Source: Deltaproteobacteria bacterium (GTDB taxonomy: Bacteria > Desulfobacterota > Desulfobulbia > Desulfobulbales > Desulfurivibrionaceae). Taken from it: DNA of 64,000 nucleotides. Shown in pieces: positions 45,001-53,545 of this stretch (its first letter is position 1; every line of letters starts with the position of its first letter). A model generated the notes under the pieces. That model was not told the origin of the DNA. It made no database searches and worked only from the letters and a program-made list of their open reading frames with translations. The stretch is from contig DUZW01000003.1 of assembly GCA_013349295.1 (NCBI GenBank), forward strand, positions 1 through 64,000, read 5' to 3'. The translations under genes and the position numbers were made by a program.

Positions 45001-46240
45001 TCTTCGGATCATCGGGGGTAACCGCCAGAATCTGGTCATAGAGGACAACAGCCTCCCGCAGCTCGCCATTGAGTTCATACTGTCCGGCCCAACGCTCCAG
45101 GTTCCCAAGGTCTGGTGCAGGCTCAAGCCCGAGGCCACGCCCGAGAACCACACCCTCGGGCTTATTCCCCAAAACCGCGTGGATATCGATCACCTGCCGC
45201 AGCACCTCCTTATCCTCCGGCTTCAGGAAAATATACCGTTCAAAACAGGCAAGGGCTTCGGGGAGACGGAAAAGACCGGAATAGATTTGTCCAAGACGCT
45301 TGAGAAGTCTGGGAGAGGATGGCTCCTTCTCAAAAAGAGGCAGAAGATAGGCCAAGGCATCCTCCCCTTTGCCGCCCTTCAGATAATAAGCGGTCAACCG
45401 CTCTTTTGCCTCGGAGCTTTGGGAAGTGTGCGCCAGACGCTGCCAATACTCCACCGCCTGACTCTCAAGGCCTGATTTATCAAAGGCCTGGGCTGCCTTG
45501 AGCAGAATCGCCGGGTCGGCCTGATTTTCCCGGGCCAAAACAGCTAAATGCACCCTAGCCTTGTCGTAGGATCCCATTTCGTAATAGAGATTGGCCAACT
45601 CTTCCCGCAAGGCGAGCCGAGTGGGTTCACGCTGGAGCAGGGCTTCCAGCATGGCCGTCGCCTCCCCTTTCTTCTGCAGGGCAATAAGGGCCGAAGCCGT
45701 ACCACGCATGGCTTGGAGGTTGCCAGGCTCCCGCTGGAGAATTTTCTTGTACAGCTCAACAGCCCGGGCACCGTTGCCCTGTACTCTGCTCGCTTCTGCC
45801 AGGGCCAACAAATACTGGAAATTCCTGGGGGCTGCTTCAACCAACGATTCAAGGTGGGGAAGGGCACCATCCTCCCTCTTCAGTTGCAGGAGAACAGTAA
45901 CCAACTCCCAGCGGGCAGCTTCGAGCCCCTCCCGCATGACCAGCAGCGCCTCGTAAACAGGAACCGCCTCAACAAGCCTGCCGCCACGCACCAGTTCCCG
46001 GCCCTGATCCCACAAAGCCTTCCAGGCGACATCCTTTTCTTCTTTGAGCTGGATGGTCCGCGCCGGGACAACCTGCTTTCCCTGTGGCGCAGGAATCTCT
46101 GCCGCATTTCCCCGCCCAGAAGGGATGATTTGCATTAAGAAAGAAAATACAACCACCAAAAAAACGACGCGGGCTGTCCCGCGCGGGACAGCCGGTAAAA
46201 AGAGAAAGGGAGGAAAGAAGTTATGCAATCTGATGAGCAT
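42062..46240 (-). CDS. Large TPR protein with C-terminal outer-membrane beta-barrel
   Basis: 1392 aa. After a hydrophobic signal region (VVFLVVVFSFLMQIIPSGRG, cleavage likely at NAA-E) come about 25 TPR-like helix pairs (about residues 60-1050), then a region rich in alternating aromatic strands (about 1080-1390) ending in YRW, an outer-membrane barrel signature. TPR superhelix plus C-terminal barrel is the layout of exopolysaccharide exporters BcsC, PgaA and PelB. The start is uncertain: the ATG used here and a TTG eight codons earlier both lack a good ribosome-binding site. A DegT aminotransferase gene lies 65 bp upstream and may supply an amino sugar. Confidence 0.85.
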   Translation of the reverse strand: MLIRLHNFFPPFLFLPAVPRGTARVVFLVVVFSFLMQIIPSGRGNAAEIPAPQGKQVVPARTIQLKEEKDVAWKALWDQGRELVRGGRLVEAVPVYEALLVMREGLEAARWELVTVLLQLKREDGALPHLESLVEAAPRNFQYLLALAEASRVQGNGARAVELYKKILQREPGNLQAMRGTASALIALQKKGEATAMLEALLQREPTRLALREELANLYYEMGSYDKARVHLAVLARENQADPAILLKAAQAFDKSGLESQAVEYWQRLAHTSQSSEAKERLTAYYLKGGKGEDALAYLLPLFEKEPSSPRLLKRLGQIYSGLFRLPEALACFERYIFLKPEDKEVLRQVIDIHAVLGNKPEGVVLGRGLGLEPAPDLGNLERWAGQYELNGELREAVVLYDQILAVTPDDPKILAKRAKALLAGGNDDEAKAMWAYLERRQKLLEVLEILFKMEPGNRAVLQKLARMYLDRGELSKSRDMFSRLEALGVRTPEVLAGQALVYERLGHSAKALVLYEQLLDGADETGMFSLRCLQLAGGLGLPGKTRSHLSRLQEKFSGLHGSPQTQLLIAKALTDAAFFGAAREYYAGILTKYQADVELVTAAFFGLAEAYRRSGLPYEAEQVLRQAYLHHPGDEAVLVRLFELALQEKHFSEAWVWLDQLTQQDGKDKRQDIGAPRKIGVVTKKAFDVRLLRARLLAAEGETGEAIKILGQLAGELPTTAGGGLPLSLQLLHREADLLRARLLFSDGRYAEAEQVAVSLVGQRERPEADLLLLRISRAQGKSGAEKEIFQRMLAEYTQDQGLVLGFLKALEGESLVAELSERAELASRQYPESVVIRSLSASAREAHGDIGAAIEIWQGIVRDFPEQEFAAVRLAQLFFDRGRFAEAGAVEERFAQLEQRPDMLLLKARILWAEHEWEKSLMVYDAFLEPSVVDSIATQGKARGVTLPRSEEYGLWTQLTVAEIDRHTVVDALMEPRALLESGPDADVLNQLAVPFYARYRWCRQFALEKTARQAVMNREYLAAANYFRTLLREYPSDASLQFDLAGIYSRFGQLGHEAALYEEISAAGSDFPGLAEARQRNELKRQPRVALGYGYLREEGREGYKAIKKSWEGASLQCSPYLQHDLEVNFSRLDYQDPGGNGKIRGNRALVSYSANINEQLRLRGGAGMELLENNRPDTALVEMAAEGRLGDRLTGIFSYGRDVKHDTLASLGRNIVQQDYKADFVLDMVPSVQAGGGYLYASFSDDNNMKGYDVWAAYLLFFEPAFLKFSYTYDFKDTAEARAGGPLELDGFAAADHPYWTPKNYWQNRFSVYFKHQLSDDQFRRGVPRYYDLEYAVVYDEMGYAMQTWRGGFFVEYAPQLILAATTELTSGPDYRAKEFFLSAVYRW
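46172..46193 (-). repeat. Perfect 22-bp palindrome in the 5' part of the TPR gene
   Basis: The arms GGCTGTCCCGC and GCGGGACAGCC are exact complements without a loop. As annotated it lies inside the coding region (residues AVPRGTA), ahead of the hydrophobic signal core. If the true start is further in, it would be an operator or leader hairpin. Confidence 0.6.
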
Positions 46241-46305
46241 CAGCAGGGGGTGTCCTCTCGGCAACCGTGAAAAGGACCGGAGTAAGAAACTAAAAAAAAA
46301 CGGAT

Positions 46306-47499
46306 CTACCGGGTATAAAATTCGGCAATCTTTTCAACAACAAAACATTGCATCTCGTCCGTGAGCTCGGGGAATATAGGCAGAGCCAGAGTCTCAAGCG
46401 CTGCCCTCTCAGCCTCGGGAAACGAAACATCTTCGTAGCCCAGGCCGGCGACACATCCCTGTCGGTGGAGGGGAATGGGGTAGTAAATCTCCGCCCCGAC
46501 ATCATGGCTCTGAAGATGGTGGAGCAACCCATCACGCTCCCTTACCCTGATGACAAATTGGTTATAGATATGATAATCGCACTCCTCCCCGACCGTCAAC
46601 CCCTCTGCCTGATAGACCGCTTCGGGCAAAGAGACCGCGCCGTTTTTCAGCAGTGCGGTTTGACTGAAGAGACGACGATAGTTTGCGGCATTGCGACGTC
46701 GTGCCTTGTGCCACTCGGAGAGGTGGGAGAGTTTTATATCAAGGACCACGGCCTGGATGGGATCGATCCGGAAATTCCCCCCAACCACACCATGATGATA
46801 CTTGGGCGCCCCGCCATGCACGCGGATTATCCTGATCCGCTCGGCCAGCTCCGGATCGTTGCAGGTAATCAAGCCACCGTCGCCGATGCCGCCGAGATTC
46901 TTGCTGGGAAAAAAGGAAAAGCACCCCGCCTCCCCCATGGAGCCTGCCCGCCGCCAGACGGTCTGACCACCGCTCTTCGTGGGATACACGGCGCCGATGG
47001 CCTGGGCGGCATCCTCCACCACCGGCAGATCGTACTGCCTGGCCAGAGCAAGAATCCGGCCCATGTCCGCACATTGGCCATAGAGGTGCACCGGAATAAT
47101 CGCCTTGATCCGCTTCCCGGTTCGGGCATCCTCGGCCAGAACTTCGGCCATCCGCGACGGGTCGATATTGTAGGTCACCGGATCGATATCAGCAAAAACC
47201 GGTCGGGCGCCTAAGCGGAGGATACACCCCATTGTGGCAAAAAAAGAATAGGGCGTGGTCAACACCGCATCGCCGGGACCGATGCCCAGGGCCATGAGAG
47301 CGGCAAGCAGGGCGTCGGTGCCGCTGGCAACGCCGATCCCATGGCCGGCGCCACAGTAGGCGGCAATATTTTTTTCAAACTGTTCGACCTTGGGGCCGAG
47401 GATGTACTGGGTCGAATCGATGACCTCGGTCACTGCGGCAAGGATCTCATCGCGCAAGGGGGCCATCTGGCCATGCAAATCTAGAAGGGGAACTCGCAT
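46306..47499 (-). CDS. DegT/DnrJ/EryC1/StrS-family PLP aminotransferase
   Basis: 397 aa. The PLP-binding Lys is in FFPSKNLGGIGDGG; other family motifs are GVASGTDALLAAL, TTPYSFFATMG, DAAQAIGA and the final HLQSHDVGAEIYYPIPLH. These enzymes aminate keto sugars for LPS, capsule or exopolysaccharide. Start MRVPLLDLHGQ is standard. It is between an RpoH-like sigma gene (51 bp) and the TPR/beta-barrel gene. Confidence 0.93.
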   Translation of the reverse strand: MRVPLLDLHGQMAPLRDEILAAVTEVIDSTQYILGPKVEQFEKNIAAYCGAGHGIGVASGTDALLAALMALGIGPGDAVLTTPYSFFATMGCILRLGARPVFADIDPVTYNIDPSRMAEVLAEDARTGKRIKAIIPVHLYGQCADMGRILALARQYDLPVVEDAAQAIGAVYPTKSGGQTVWRRAGSMGEAGCFSFFPSKNLGGIGDGGLITCNDPELAERIRIIRVHGGAPKYHHGVVGGNFRIDPIQAVVLDIKLSHLSEWHKARRRNAANYRRLFSQTALLKNGAVSLPEAVYQAEGLTVGEECDYHIYNQFVIRVRERDGLLHHLQSHDVGAEIYYPIPLHRQGCVAGLGYEDVSFPEAERAALETLALPIFPELTDEMQCFVVEKIAEFYTR

Positions 47500-47550
47500 A
47501 AGTCTTTTCCAGGTATCGCCGAGGACGGCGGGAAGAAAATAAAATAACGC

Positions 47551-48537
47551 TCAGGAACGCCAAGGGTTGAGAAATTCAGCAAGAAAATCCTTGATATCAG
47601 GGACTTCCTTTTCAAAATATTCCCGCATCTTTTTCAAAAGATTGGCCTCGATCTGCCGCACCCGCTCCCGGGAGATGTCAAATTTGTCGGCAATATCCTG
47701 CAGGGTGAGGGGCTCGTCGCTCAGCAATCGGCTGGACAGGATGGCCTTTTCCTTATCGTTTAAGCTCTCCCGCAGTTTGTCCAAAACCGTGGCCATCCAT
47801 TCCTGCACTTCCTTTTCCGCTACCCGTTCTTCAACGGTGGGTCCGATCATGGGCAGGAAATTTTTCTGTTCCTCATCCGAGCCTTCCCGCACCGGACTTT
47901 CCAGGGAAACATCCCAGTTGTCCATGCGCTGGCTCATCTCAATGACTTCGCTTTCCTTTACATTGAGGCGCTCTGCCAACAATTTGACCTCGGGAGCAAA
48001 GCCCTGCGATTCTAGCAGTTTTTTTTCTTTATTCAAGCTGAAAAAAAGTTTGCGCTGGGCCTGGGTGGTGCCGATCTTGACCAACCGCCAGTTATCCATA
48101 ATGAACTTAAGAATATAGGCCCGAATCCAGTAAGCGGCATAATAGGAAAACTTCACCTGCCGGTAGGGGTCGAATTTCTTTACCGCCTGCACCAGACCGA
48201 CATTGCCCTCCTGGATGAGATCGAGAAAATTCTGCATCCAGTATTTCTGGAAATCCATGGCCACCTTGACCACCAGCCGCAGATTGGAGGTCACCAGCTT
48301 GTAGGCTGCTTCCGGGTCGCCTGTTTCCTGGAAATGACGGGCCAGCTCATCGGTTTCTTCACGACTCATGAGCTTGTATTGGCTGATTTCCTGCAGATAC
48401 CGATGTAGCCCGGCATTGCCCAAGGCGGGAAGATTTTCATCATCGGGCAAGGCGACAAGGGGATGCAGTTCTTCCTGCATCTCCTCATCATCATTGATTA
48501 TTTCAAAAACTTCAGGATCTTCTTTCATGTGGGTCAT
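47551..48537 (-). CDS. rpoH: RNA polymerase sigma factor of the RpoH (sigma-32) group
   Basis: 328 aa from the ATG giving MTHMKED (a second ATG is three codons later; neither has a clear ribosome-binding site). Regions 1.2 (LHRYLQEISQYKLMS), 2 (QKYWMQNFLDLIQEGNVGLVQA and FSYYAAYWIRAYIL) and 4 (TLQDIADKFDISRERVRQIEA) are all present, and QAQRKLFFSLNKEKKLL matches the RpoH box. The acidic N-terminal extension makes it longer than E. coli RpoH. It likely drives heat-shock genes such as the hsp20 at 1.6 kb, although that gene shows no textbook sigma-32 promoter. Confidence 0.9.
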   Translation of the reverse strand: MTHMKEDPEVFEIINDDEEMQEELHPLVALPDDENLPALGNAGLHRYLQEISQYKLMSREETDELARHFQETGDPEAAYKLVTSNLRLVVKVAMDFQKYWMQNFLDLIQEGNVGLVQAVKKFDPYRQVKFSYYAAYWIRAYILKFIMDNWRLVKIGTTQAQRKLFFSLNKEKKLLESQGFAPEVKLLAERLNVKESEVIEMSQRMDNWDVSLESPVREGSDEEQKNFLPMIGPTVEERVAEKEVQEWMATVLDKLRESLNDKEKAILSSRLLSDEPLTLQDIADKFDISRERVRQIEANLLKKMREYFEKEVPDIKDFLAEFLNPWRS

Positions 48538-48783
48538 TATTAATAGAACCGCGGCAAAGGTCAATCTCTTTCCACAACAGCATGCCCCTTGCCTTCCTTG
48601 TCTCAAATTTCATAGGAATGGCAGATCAACGGTAATCCCTTTTTTAAATTGCCTTTGCAAGGTTATCTTTTTATGATAGATAGCCTCTTCTGTGGGATAA
48701 GCACATTTTTCCGCCCACTTTCATGTTTCTGACACAGCACGGCAACTGCCCGAGTGAACAAACAGGACCTCCCCGGATTACCC

Positions 48784-50577
48784 ATGGAAAACATTCGAAA
48801 TTTCAGCATAATCGCCCATATCGACCACGGAAAATCCACCCTGGCCGACCGCTTTATCCAGCATTGCGGAATGGTTACCGACCGTCAGTTCCACGACCAA
48901 CTTCTTGACAGCATGGATATCGAACGAGAGCGCGGCATCACCATCAAAAGCCAGGCGATCTGCCTTCCTTACCGGGCTAAAAACGGCAAGGACTACATCC
49001 TTAACCTCGTTGACACCCCGGGTCATGTTGATTTCAGCTATGAGGTCTCCCGAGCCCTTGCCTCATGCGAAGGAGCGCTGCTCCTTGTTGACGCGGCCCA
49101 AGGCATTGAAGCCCAGACCCTGGCCAACCTCTATCTTGCCATGGAACATAACCTGGAAATAATCCCGGTCATCAACAAGATCGATCTCCCCGCCGCAGAC
49201 CCCGAGGGCGTTGCCCACCAAATCGAAGAAGACCTTGGCCTGGACGCCGCCCACATCCAGCTCTGTTCGGCAAAAACCGGTTTAGGAGTCGATGCCGTGC
49301 TGGAAGCGGTGGTCAATATCCTGCCCCCCCCCAAGGGCGACCCGGAGAAACCTCTTGAAGCCTTGATCTTTGACGCATTCTACGATCCGTTTCGGGGAAC
49401 CATCATCTCCTGCCGCCTCTTTGAAGGGAAGATCAAAGCCGGGGACACCATCCTCTTCATGTCCAACAATGCCTCCTACCGGGTCGAAGAGGTGGGCTTC
49501 TTCCGCCTGAGCCGCGAACCCCAGAAAGAATTGAGCGCGGGACAGGTCGGCTACATCATCGCCGGGATCAAAAACATCACCGATACCAGACCAGGTGACA
49601 CCCTCACCCTGAAGGACCGCCCCTGCGCCAAACCCTTGCCGGGCTTCCAGGAGGTCAAGCAGGTGGTGTTTTCCTCCATCTATCCCGTGTCCACGGACGA
49701 CTACGAAACCCTGGCTACTGCGCTGGAAAAGCTCACCCTCAACGATGCCTCCCTCTCCTTCCAGAAGGACGCCTCCACCGCGCTGGGCTTCGGCTTCCGC
49801 TGCGGATTCCTTGGGCTGCTCCACTTGGAGGTGGTACAGGAACGATTGGAGCGGGAATTCGACCTCTCGCTGATCCTCACCGTGCCTTCGGTGAACTACC
49901 ACCTCTTCCTCAAGGACGGGACCATGAAAGAGGTGGACAACCCGGCACACTACCCGGACCCCACCGTCATCGACCGCGTCGAGGAGCCCTTTATCAAGGC
50001 CACCATCCTCATCCCGGAACGTTACATGGGGGCAGTGATGACCCTCTGCATGGAGCGGCGCGGCGAGAACACCCACTACCACTACCCCATACCCGGCAGA
50101 ATCGAGTTCACCTGCGAGCTGCCCCTGGGGGAAATCATCTACGACTTCTATGACCGGCTCAAATCCATCACCCAGGGGTACGGATCCTTTGATTTTGATC
50201 TCTTGGATTACCGGGAAAGTGATCTGGTCAAACTGGACATCCTGGTGAATGGCGAACGGGTGGATGCCCTCTCCCAACTGGTGCACCGCAACAATGCCAG
50301 GCCGCGCGGGCTCCATGCCTGCGAAAAACTGAAAGAGGAAATTCCACGACAGATGTTCAAGATCGCCATCCAGGCGGCGTTGGGCGGCAACATCATCGGA
50401 AGGGAAACCATCTCCGCCCTGCGCAAGGACGTGCTGGCGAAATGCTATGGCGGCGACATCAGCCGCAAAAGAAAACTGCTGGAAAAACAAAAGGCCGGAA
50501 AAAAGCGGATGAAAACCGTGGGCAACGTGGAGATCCCGCAGAGCGCCTTTCTGGCGGTACTCAAGTCAGACCAGTAA
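48784..50577 (+). CDS. lepA: Elongation factor 4 (LepA)
   Basis: 597 aa. G-domain motifs [13 protein letters not shown] (P-loop), [10 protein letters not shown] (switch I), [12 protein letters not shown] and NKIDLP are complete, and the LepA-specific C-terminal domain with [17 protein letters not shown] is present. The ATG giving [10 protein letters not shown] is chosen because most LepA proteins begin there; a GTG ten codons earlier is possible. Neither has a good ribosome-binding site. It is divergent from the rpoH operon. Confidence 0.97.
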   Translation: MENIRNFSIIAHIDHGKSTLADRFIQHCGMVTDRQFHDQLLDSMDIERERGITIKSQAICLPYRAKNGKDYILNLVDTPGHVDFSYEVSRALASCEGALLLVDAAQGIEAQTLANLYLAMEHNLEIIPVINKIDLPAADPEGVAHQIEEDLGLDAAHIQLCSAKTGLGVDAVLEAVVNILPPPKGDPEKPLEALIFDAFYDPFRGTIISCRLFEGKIKAGDTILFMSNNASYRVEEVGFFRLSREPQKELSAGQVGYIIAGIKNITDTRPGDTLTLKDRPCAKPLPGFQEVKQVVFSSIYPVSTDDYETLATALEKLTLNDASLSFQKDASTALGFGFRCGFLGLLHLEVVQERLEREFDLSLILTVPSVNYHLFLKDGTMKEVDNPAHYPDPTVIDRVEEPFIKATILIPERYMGAVMTLCMERRGENTHYHYPIPGRIEFTCELPLGEIIYDFYDRLKSITQGYGSFDFDLLDYRESDLVKLDILVNGERVDALSQLVHRNNARPRGLHACEKLKEEIPRQMFKIAIQAALGGNIIGRETISALRKDVLAKCYGGDISRKRKLLEKQKAGKKRMKTVGNVEIPQSAFLAVLKSDQ

Positions 50578-50746
50578 CCCAGAGCCTCATTTTTCAGGGG
50601 CTGAGCCGAAATATCCTCCTCCCGGCCTTCTTGACGCCGTTAACGGCTACGGAAGCGAGCTGCTAACGGTTTATTTCCGAAAGCAAGAAGGGGAGCACGC
50701 ACACCCGCAGAGAATCAACCACCTCGGCCACGGCTGCCCCTCTCCT

Positions 50747-51010
50747 TCAGGGACAATGCGTGGCAAGCACGCATTCAACCTTTCGCTCCATAATTTTCTG
50801 AACATCCTCGTCGCTTAAGGAGGCGCTGCTCCCTTTTGAAATATAGACGATACAGTCATTGCAAACATTGAGCGCACTGCGGTAATCGTCCAGTTCCAGG
50901 GCAACCTCCCAGCAGGGTCTGTTTCCGTTGCCTTGCTTCAAGGCAAGACAGCTGTCCTCTTTCCCGCAATGGGTGATCTGCCAGCAACACCATTCATCCA
51001 GTGCCATCAT
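50747..51010 (-). CDS. Small cysteine-rich protein (two-CW type)
   Basis: 87 aa with ten cysteines: WCCWQITHCGKEDSC, then PCWEV, NVCNDC and a final ATHC. The paired CW motifs and central C-x-x-C resemble small two-CW domain proteins common in delta-proteobacteria, presumably metal-binding. Function unknown. It precedes engB on the same strand after 89 bp in gene order reversed, that is, it lies downstream of engB. Confidence 0.75.
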   Translation of the reverse strand: MMALDEWCCWQITHCGKEDSCLALKQGNGNRPCWEVALELDDYRSALNVCNDCIVYISKGSSASLSDEDVQKIMERKVECVLATHCP

Positions 51011-51099
51011 TGTTTACATCCTCACATTTCTTGAAAAAAAAGAAGCCCCCGGCCAGGCCGACAGCATTGTCATCACGTTCAAGAACTGAAGGCGAAAGG

Positions 51100-51696
51100 C
51101 TACCCCAGAAAGGTGGCGATTGCCGCCATTAATTCATCCTTCCCATCCCCTGTTTTCGCGGAAAACAGCACCCGTTCATGCTTGTTCAAACCGAGAGCGG
51201 CATCGAGAATGGCGGCCTGCTTGGCCTGCTCGTTGTTGGAAAGCTTATCCCGCTTGGTGTAAACAATGATAAAAGGACGACCCCGGCTCCGGAGCCATTC
51301 GACCAGCTCCCTGTCCTGGGCCTTCAGAAGATGACGGAGATCGATCAGCACCACCACACAGCGCAGGGTTGGGCTGGTGGCAAGATACTCGGTGACCAGC
51401 CCCTGCCATTCATCTTGGAGTTTTTTGGAGACCTTGGCAAAACCATAACCCGGCAAATCAACCAGATAGAGCTTGCCGTCCACCAAAAAATAGTTGAGGC
51501 TCTGGGTCTTCCCTGGTCGGGCGCTGACCTTGACCAGTCCCTTACGGTTCACCAACCGGTTAATCAGGCTTGATTTGCCCACATTAGAACGCCCGGCAAA
51601 GGCGATTTCGGGAAAAATCTCCTCCGGCAGCTGCTCCATCTTGAAAGCGCTTTTCACAAACTCGATCTTCGAGTAATTCACGGCAGAGTCGGTCAC
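51100..51696 (-). CDS. engB: Ribosome-biogenesis GTPase EngB/YsxC
   Basis: 198 aa. P-loop GRSNVGKSSL, the G2 region RPGKTQSLN, G3 DLPGYG and G4 YTKRDKL. It acts in 50S subunit assembly. The start is GTG preceded by GGGAG. The two-CW gene follows on the same strand. Confidence 0.96.
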   Translation of the reverse strand: MTDSAVNYSKIEFVKSAFKMEQLPEEIFPEIAFAGRSNVGKSSLINRLVNRKGLVKVSARPGKTQSLNYFLVDGKLYLVDLPGYGFAKVSKKLQDEWQGLVTEYLATSPTLRCVVVLIDLRHLLKAQDRELVEWLRSRGRPFIIVYTKRDKLSNNEQAKQAAILDAALGLNKHERVLFSAKTGDGKDELMAAIATFLG

Positions 51697-51868
51697 ATTT
51701 TCTCCCTGGCGACACAGCCGCCCACACGTTGTTTGACAACCCTGTCCGGATGAAATTCAGGAGCTGTTACGACACATAATAACTTTATTCGTGACCATCG
51801 CCGCCAACACTGCTTCGCACGGCTCTCTCGTCTGCACGGCTGCCACGAGCACACATTACGAGCGCGGC

Positions 51869-52741
51869 TCAAATGACCTTGTTCAAGGAATATTCGATGA
51901 TGCCTTCGGCCCCGTTCTTCAAAAGTCTGGGGATAAGATCCCGAACCACATGCTCGGAGATGACGGTTTCCACCGAGAACCATTCCGTCTGATACAAATG
52001 TGCCACAGTGGGCGCGTTCATACTGGGCAGGATGCCGATCACTTGATCAAGATGGGTCTTGGGAACATTCATCTTGAGACCGACGATTTTATCGGCCCGC
52101 AGCGCCCCTTGCAATAACAAGGCAATGTTCTCGATCTTCTCCCTCTTCCAGGGATCAGCCCAGGCAGTCTTGGAAGCGATAAACTGGGTATTGGAGGTCA
52201 TCAACTCGTGGATTATCCGCAAACCATGGGCTCGGATAGTGCTTTCCGTCTCCGTGACCTCGACGATGGCGTCGGCCAGCCCGGAAACGACCTTGGCCTC
52301 GGTGGCGCCCCAAGAAAAAGAGATATCGACATTGATGCCCTTTTCGGCAAAGAATTTCCGGGTATAACCAACCAGCTCGGTGGCAATCTTCTTGCCTTCA
52401 AGATCCTCAAGGCGCTGGATACTGGAATCTCCAGGCACGGCGAGAACCCAGCGGGTCGGCCGCTTGCTGACCTTAGAATAGACCAGATCGGCCACCACCA
52501 CGATGTCGGACTCATTCTCGAGCGTCCAGTCCTTGCCGGTGATGCCTGCGTCCAGCACCTCCTTTTCCACGTAGCTGGACATTTCCTGGGGCCGACAGAT
52601 GGAGCAGGACAACTCGGGATCATCCACCTCCGGAAAGTAATTGCGGGAGGAGAGTTTGATCCGCCAGCCTGATTTTTCAAAAAGTTCGATGGTCGCCTTT
52701 TCCAGGCTGCCCTTGGGAATACCAAGTTTCAAGATGTTCAT
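51869..52741 (-). CDS. hisG: ATP phosphoribosyltransferase, long form
   Basis: 290 aa, the long HisG with a C-terminal ACT-like regulatory domain (about 215-290) for histidine feedback. N-terminal [12 protein letters not shown] and the PRPP site [13 protein letters not shown] are present. It needs no HisZ. It overlaps hisI upstream by 4 bp, so the first and third steps of histidine synthesis are coupled. Confidence 0.96.
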   Translation of the reverse strand: MNILKLGIPKGSLEKATIELFEKSGWRIKLSSRNYFPEVDDPELSCSICRPQEMSSYVEKEVLDAGITGKDWTLENESDIVVVADLVYSKVSKRPTRWVLAVPGDSSIQRLEDLEGKKIATELVGYTRKFFAEKGINVDISFSWGATEAKVVSGLADAIVEVTETESTIRAHGLRIIHELMTSNTQFIASKTAWADPWKREKIENIALLLQGALRADKIVGLKMNVPKTHLDQVIGILPSMNAPTVAHLYQTEWFSVETVISEHVVRDLIPRLLKNGAEGIIEYSLNKVI

Positions 52742-53115
52742 TTTTTATAGACCTTCCCGGGATCAAAAACCGGCGTATCATTAACCTCAAGCTCGCTGCC
52801 CTGAACTTTTCTAAAAAAACAGCTACGGTACCCTTTATGGCAGGCGGCACCGCCCAGCTGTTCCACCAAAAAAACCACGGTATCCGCATCACAGTCAACC
52901 AGGATTTCTTTTACCAGCTGCACATGCCCCGATGACTCCCCCTTGAGCCAGAGCTTGCCACGGGAGCGGCTCCAATAATGGACCTTGCCGGTTTCCAGGG
53001 TTTTCTCCCAGGACTCTTCGTTGATATAGGCAAGCATGAGAACCTCCCTGGTCAGGTGGTCCTGGGCAATGGCCGGCAGCAGGCCGCCTCCCTTGTCAAA
53101 TCGCAGCACACTCAT
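52738..53115 (-). CDS. hisI: Phosphoribosyl-AMP cyclohydrolase
   Basis: 125 aa from the ATG with GGGAG upstream; the frame extends further but unsupported. [19 protein letters not shown] and the zinc/magnesium site (CDADT, and [10 protein letters not shown]) are canonical. There is no fused HisE domain. A 57-codon cysteine-rich ORF precedes it by 26 bp. Confidence 0.96.
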   Translation of the reverse strand: MSVLRFDKGGGLLPAIAQDHLTREVLMLAYINEESWEKTLETGKVHYWSRSRGKLWLKGESSGHVQLVKEILVDCDADTVVFLVEQLGGAACHKGYRSCFFRKVQGSELEVNDTPVFDPGKVYKK

Positions 53116-53141
53116 AATTCTCCCACAACGGCAGGCAACAT

Positions 53142-53315
53142 TCAGTTGCTCTTTCCGTCCAAGTTCCGAGCCGTTTTTTGCTCTTCTCCCGCCTTTTCCC
53201 TGCCTAAAAAATGCAGCAGGCAAGCACTCCTGAATTTACAATATTCCGTGGGCCTGCGACAGACAGCCTTTTCGGAATCAAACTTTTCCTTATATTTTTC
53301 ACAAACGAGCTCCAT
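53142..53315 (-). CDS. Small cysteine-rich ORF upstream of hisI
   Basis: 57 aa, highly charged (21 Lys/Arg/Glu/Asp in the first 40 residues region) with four cysteines: Cys5, Cys19, Cys26 and Cys32, in the pattern C-x13-C-x6-C-x5-C ([19 protein letters not shown]). AGGTGG lies a few bases before the ATG, and the stop is followed 26 bp later by hisI, so it looks like a real gene at the head of a hisI-hisG transcript. Four cysteines spaced this way could bind Zn or Fe-S. No family is recognised. Confidence 0.6.
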   Translation of the reverse strand: MELVCEKYKEKFDSEKAVCRRPTEYCKFRSACLLHFLGREKAGEEQKTARNLDGKSN

Positions 53316-53545
53316 GCCACCACCTGGAAAAATCGCAAATTATGCCTATCTTTCTATCTTGTCAAGTAGTTGCAGCTTGAGGACAGCCAACAATATCCGG
53401 CCTCTGAGTTCAAAAAAAAATTAAAGTAGCATATCCTTGGGAAAAAGACTATTTTTTTAGGGTTACATCACTGCGCAGAAAAATCATTCCTGCCCCAGCA
53501 TTTTTTTACTTTTACTTGTTTTCCCACAAGATAAAACCACAAGTC

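Noticed and set aside
49282-50490. 402-codon minus-strand ORF opposite lepA
   Set aside because: LepA motifs are complete on the plus strand; the minus frame has no recognisable protein.
50636-50647. 12-bp palindrome gccgttaacggc after lepA
   Set aside because: Short, no loop or T-run, and no gene in position to use it as an operator.
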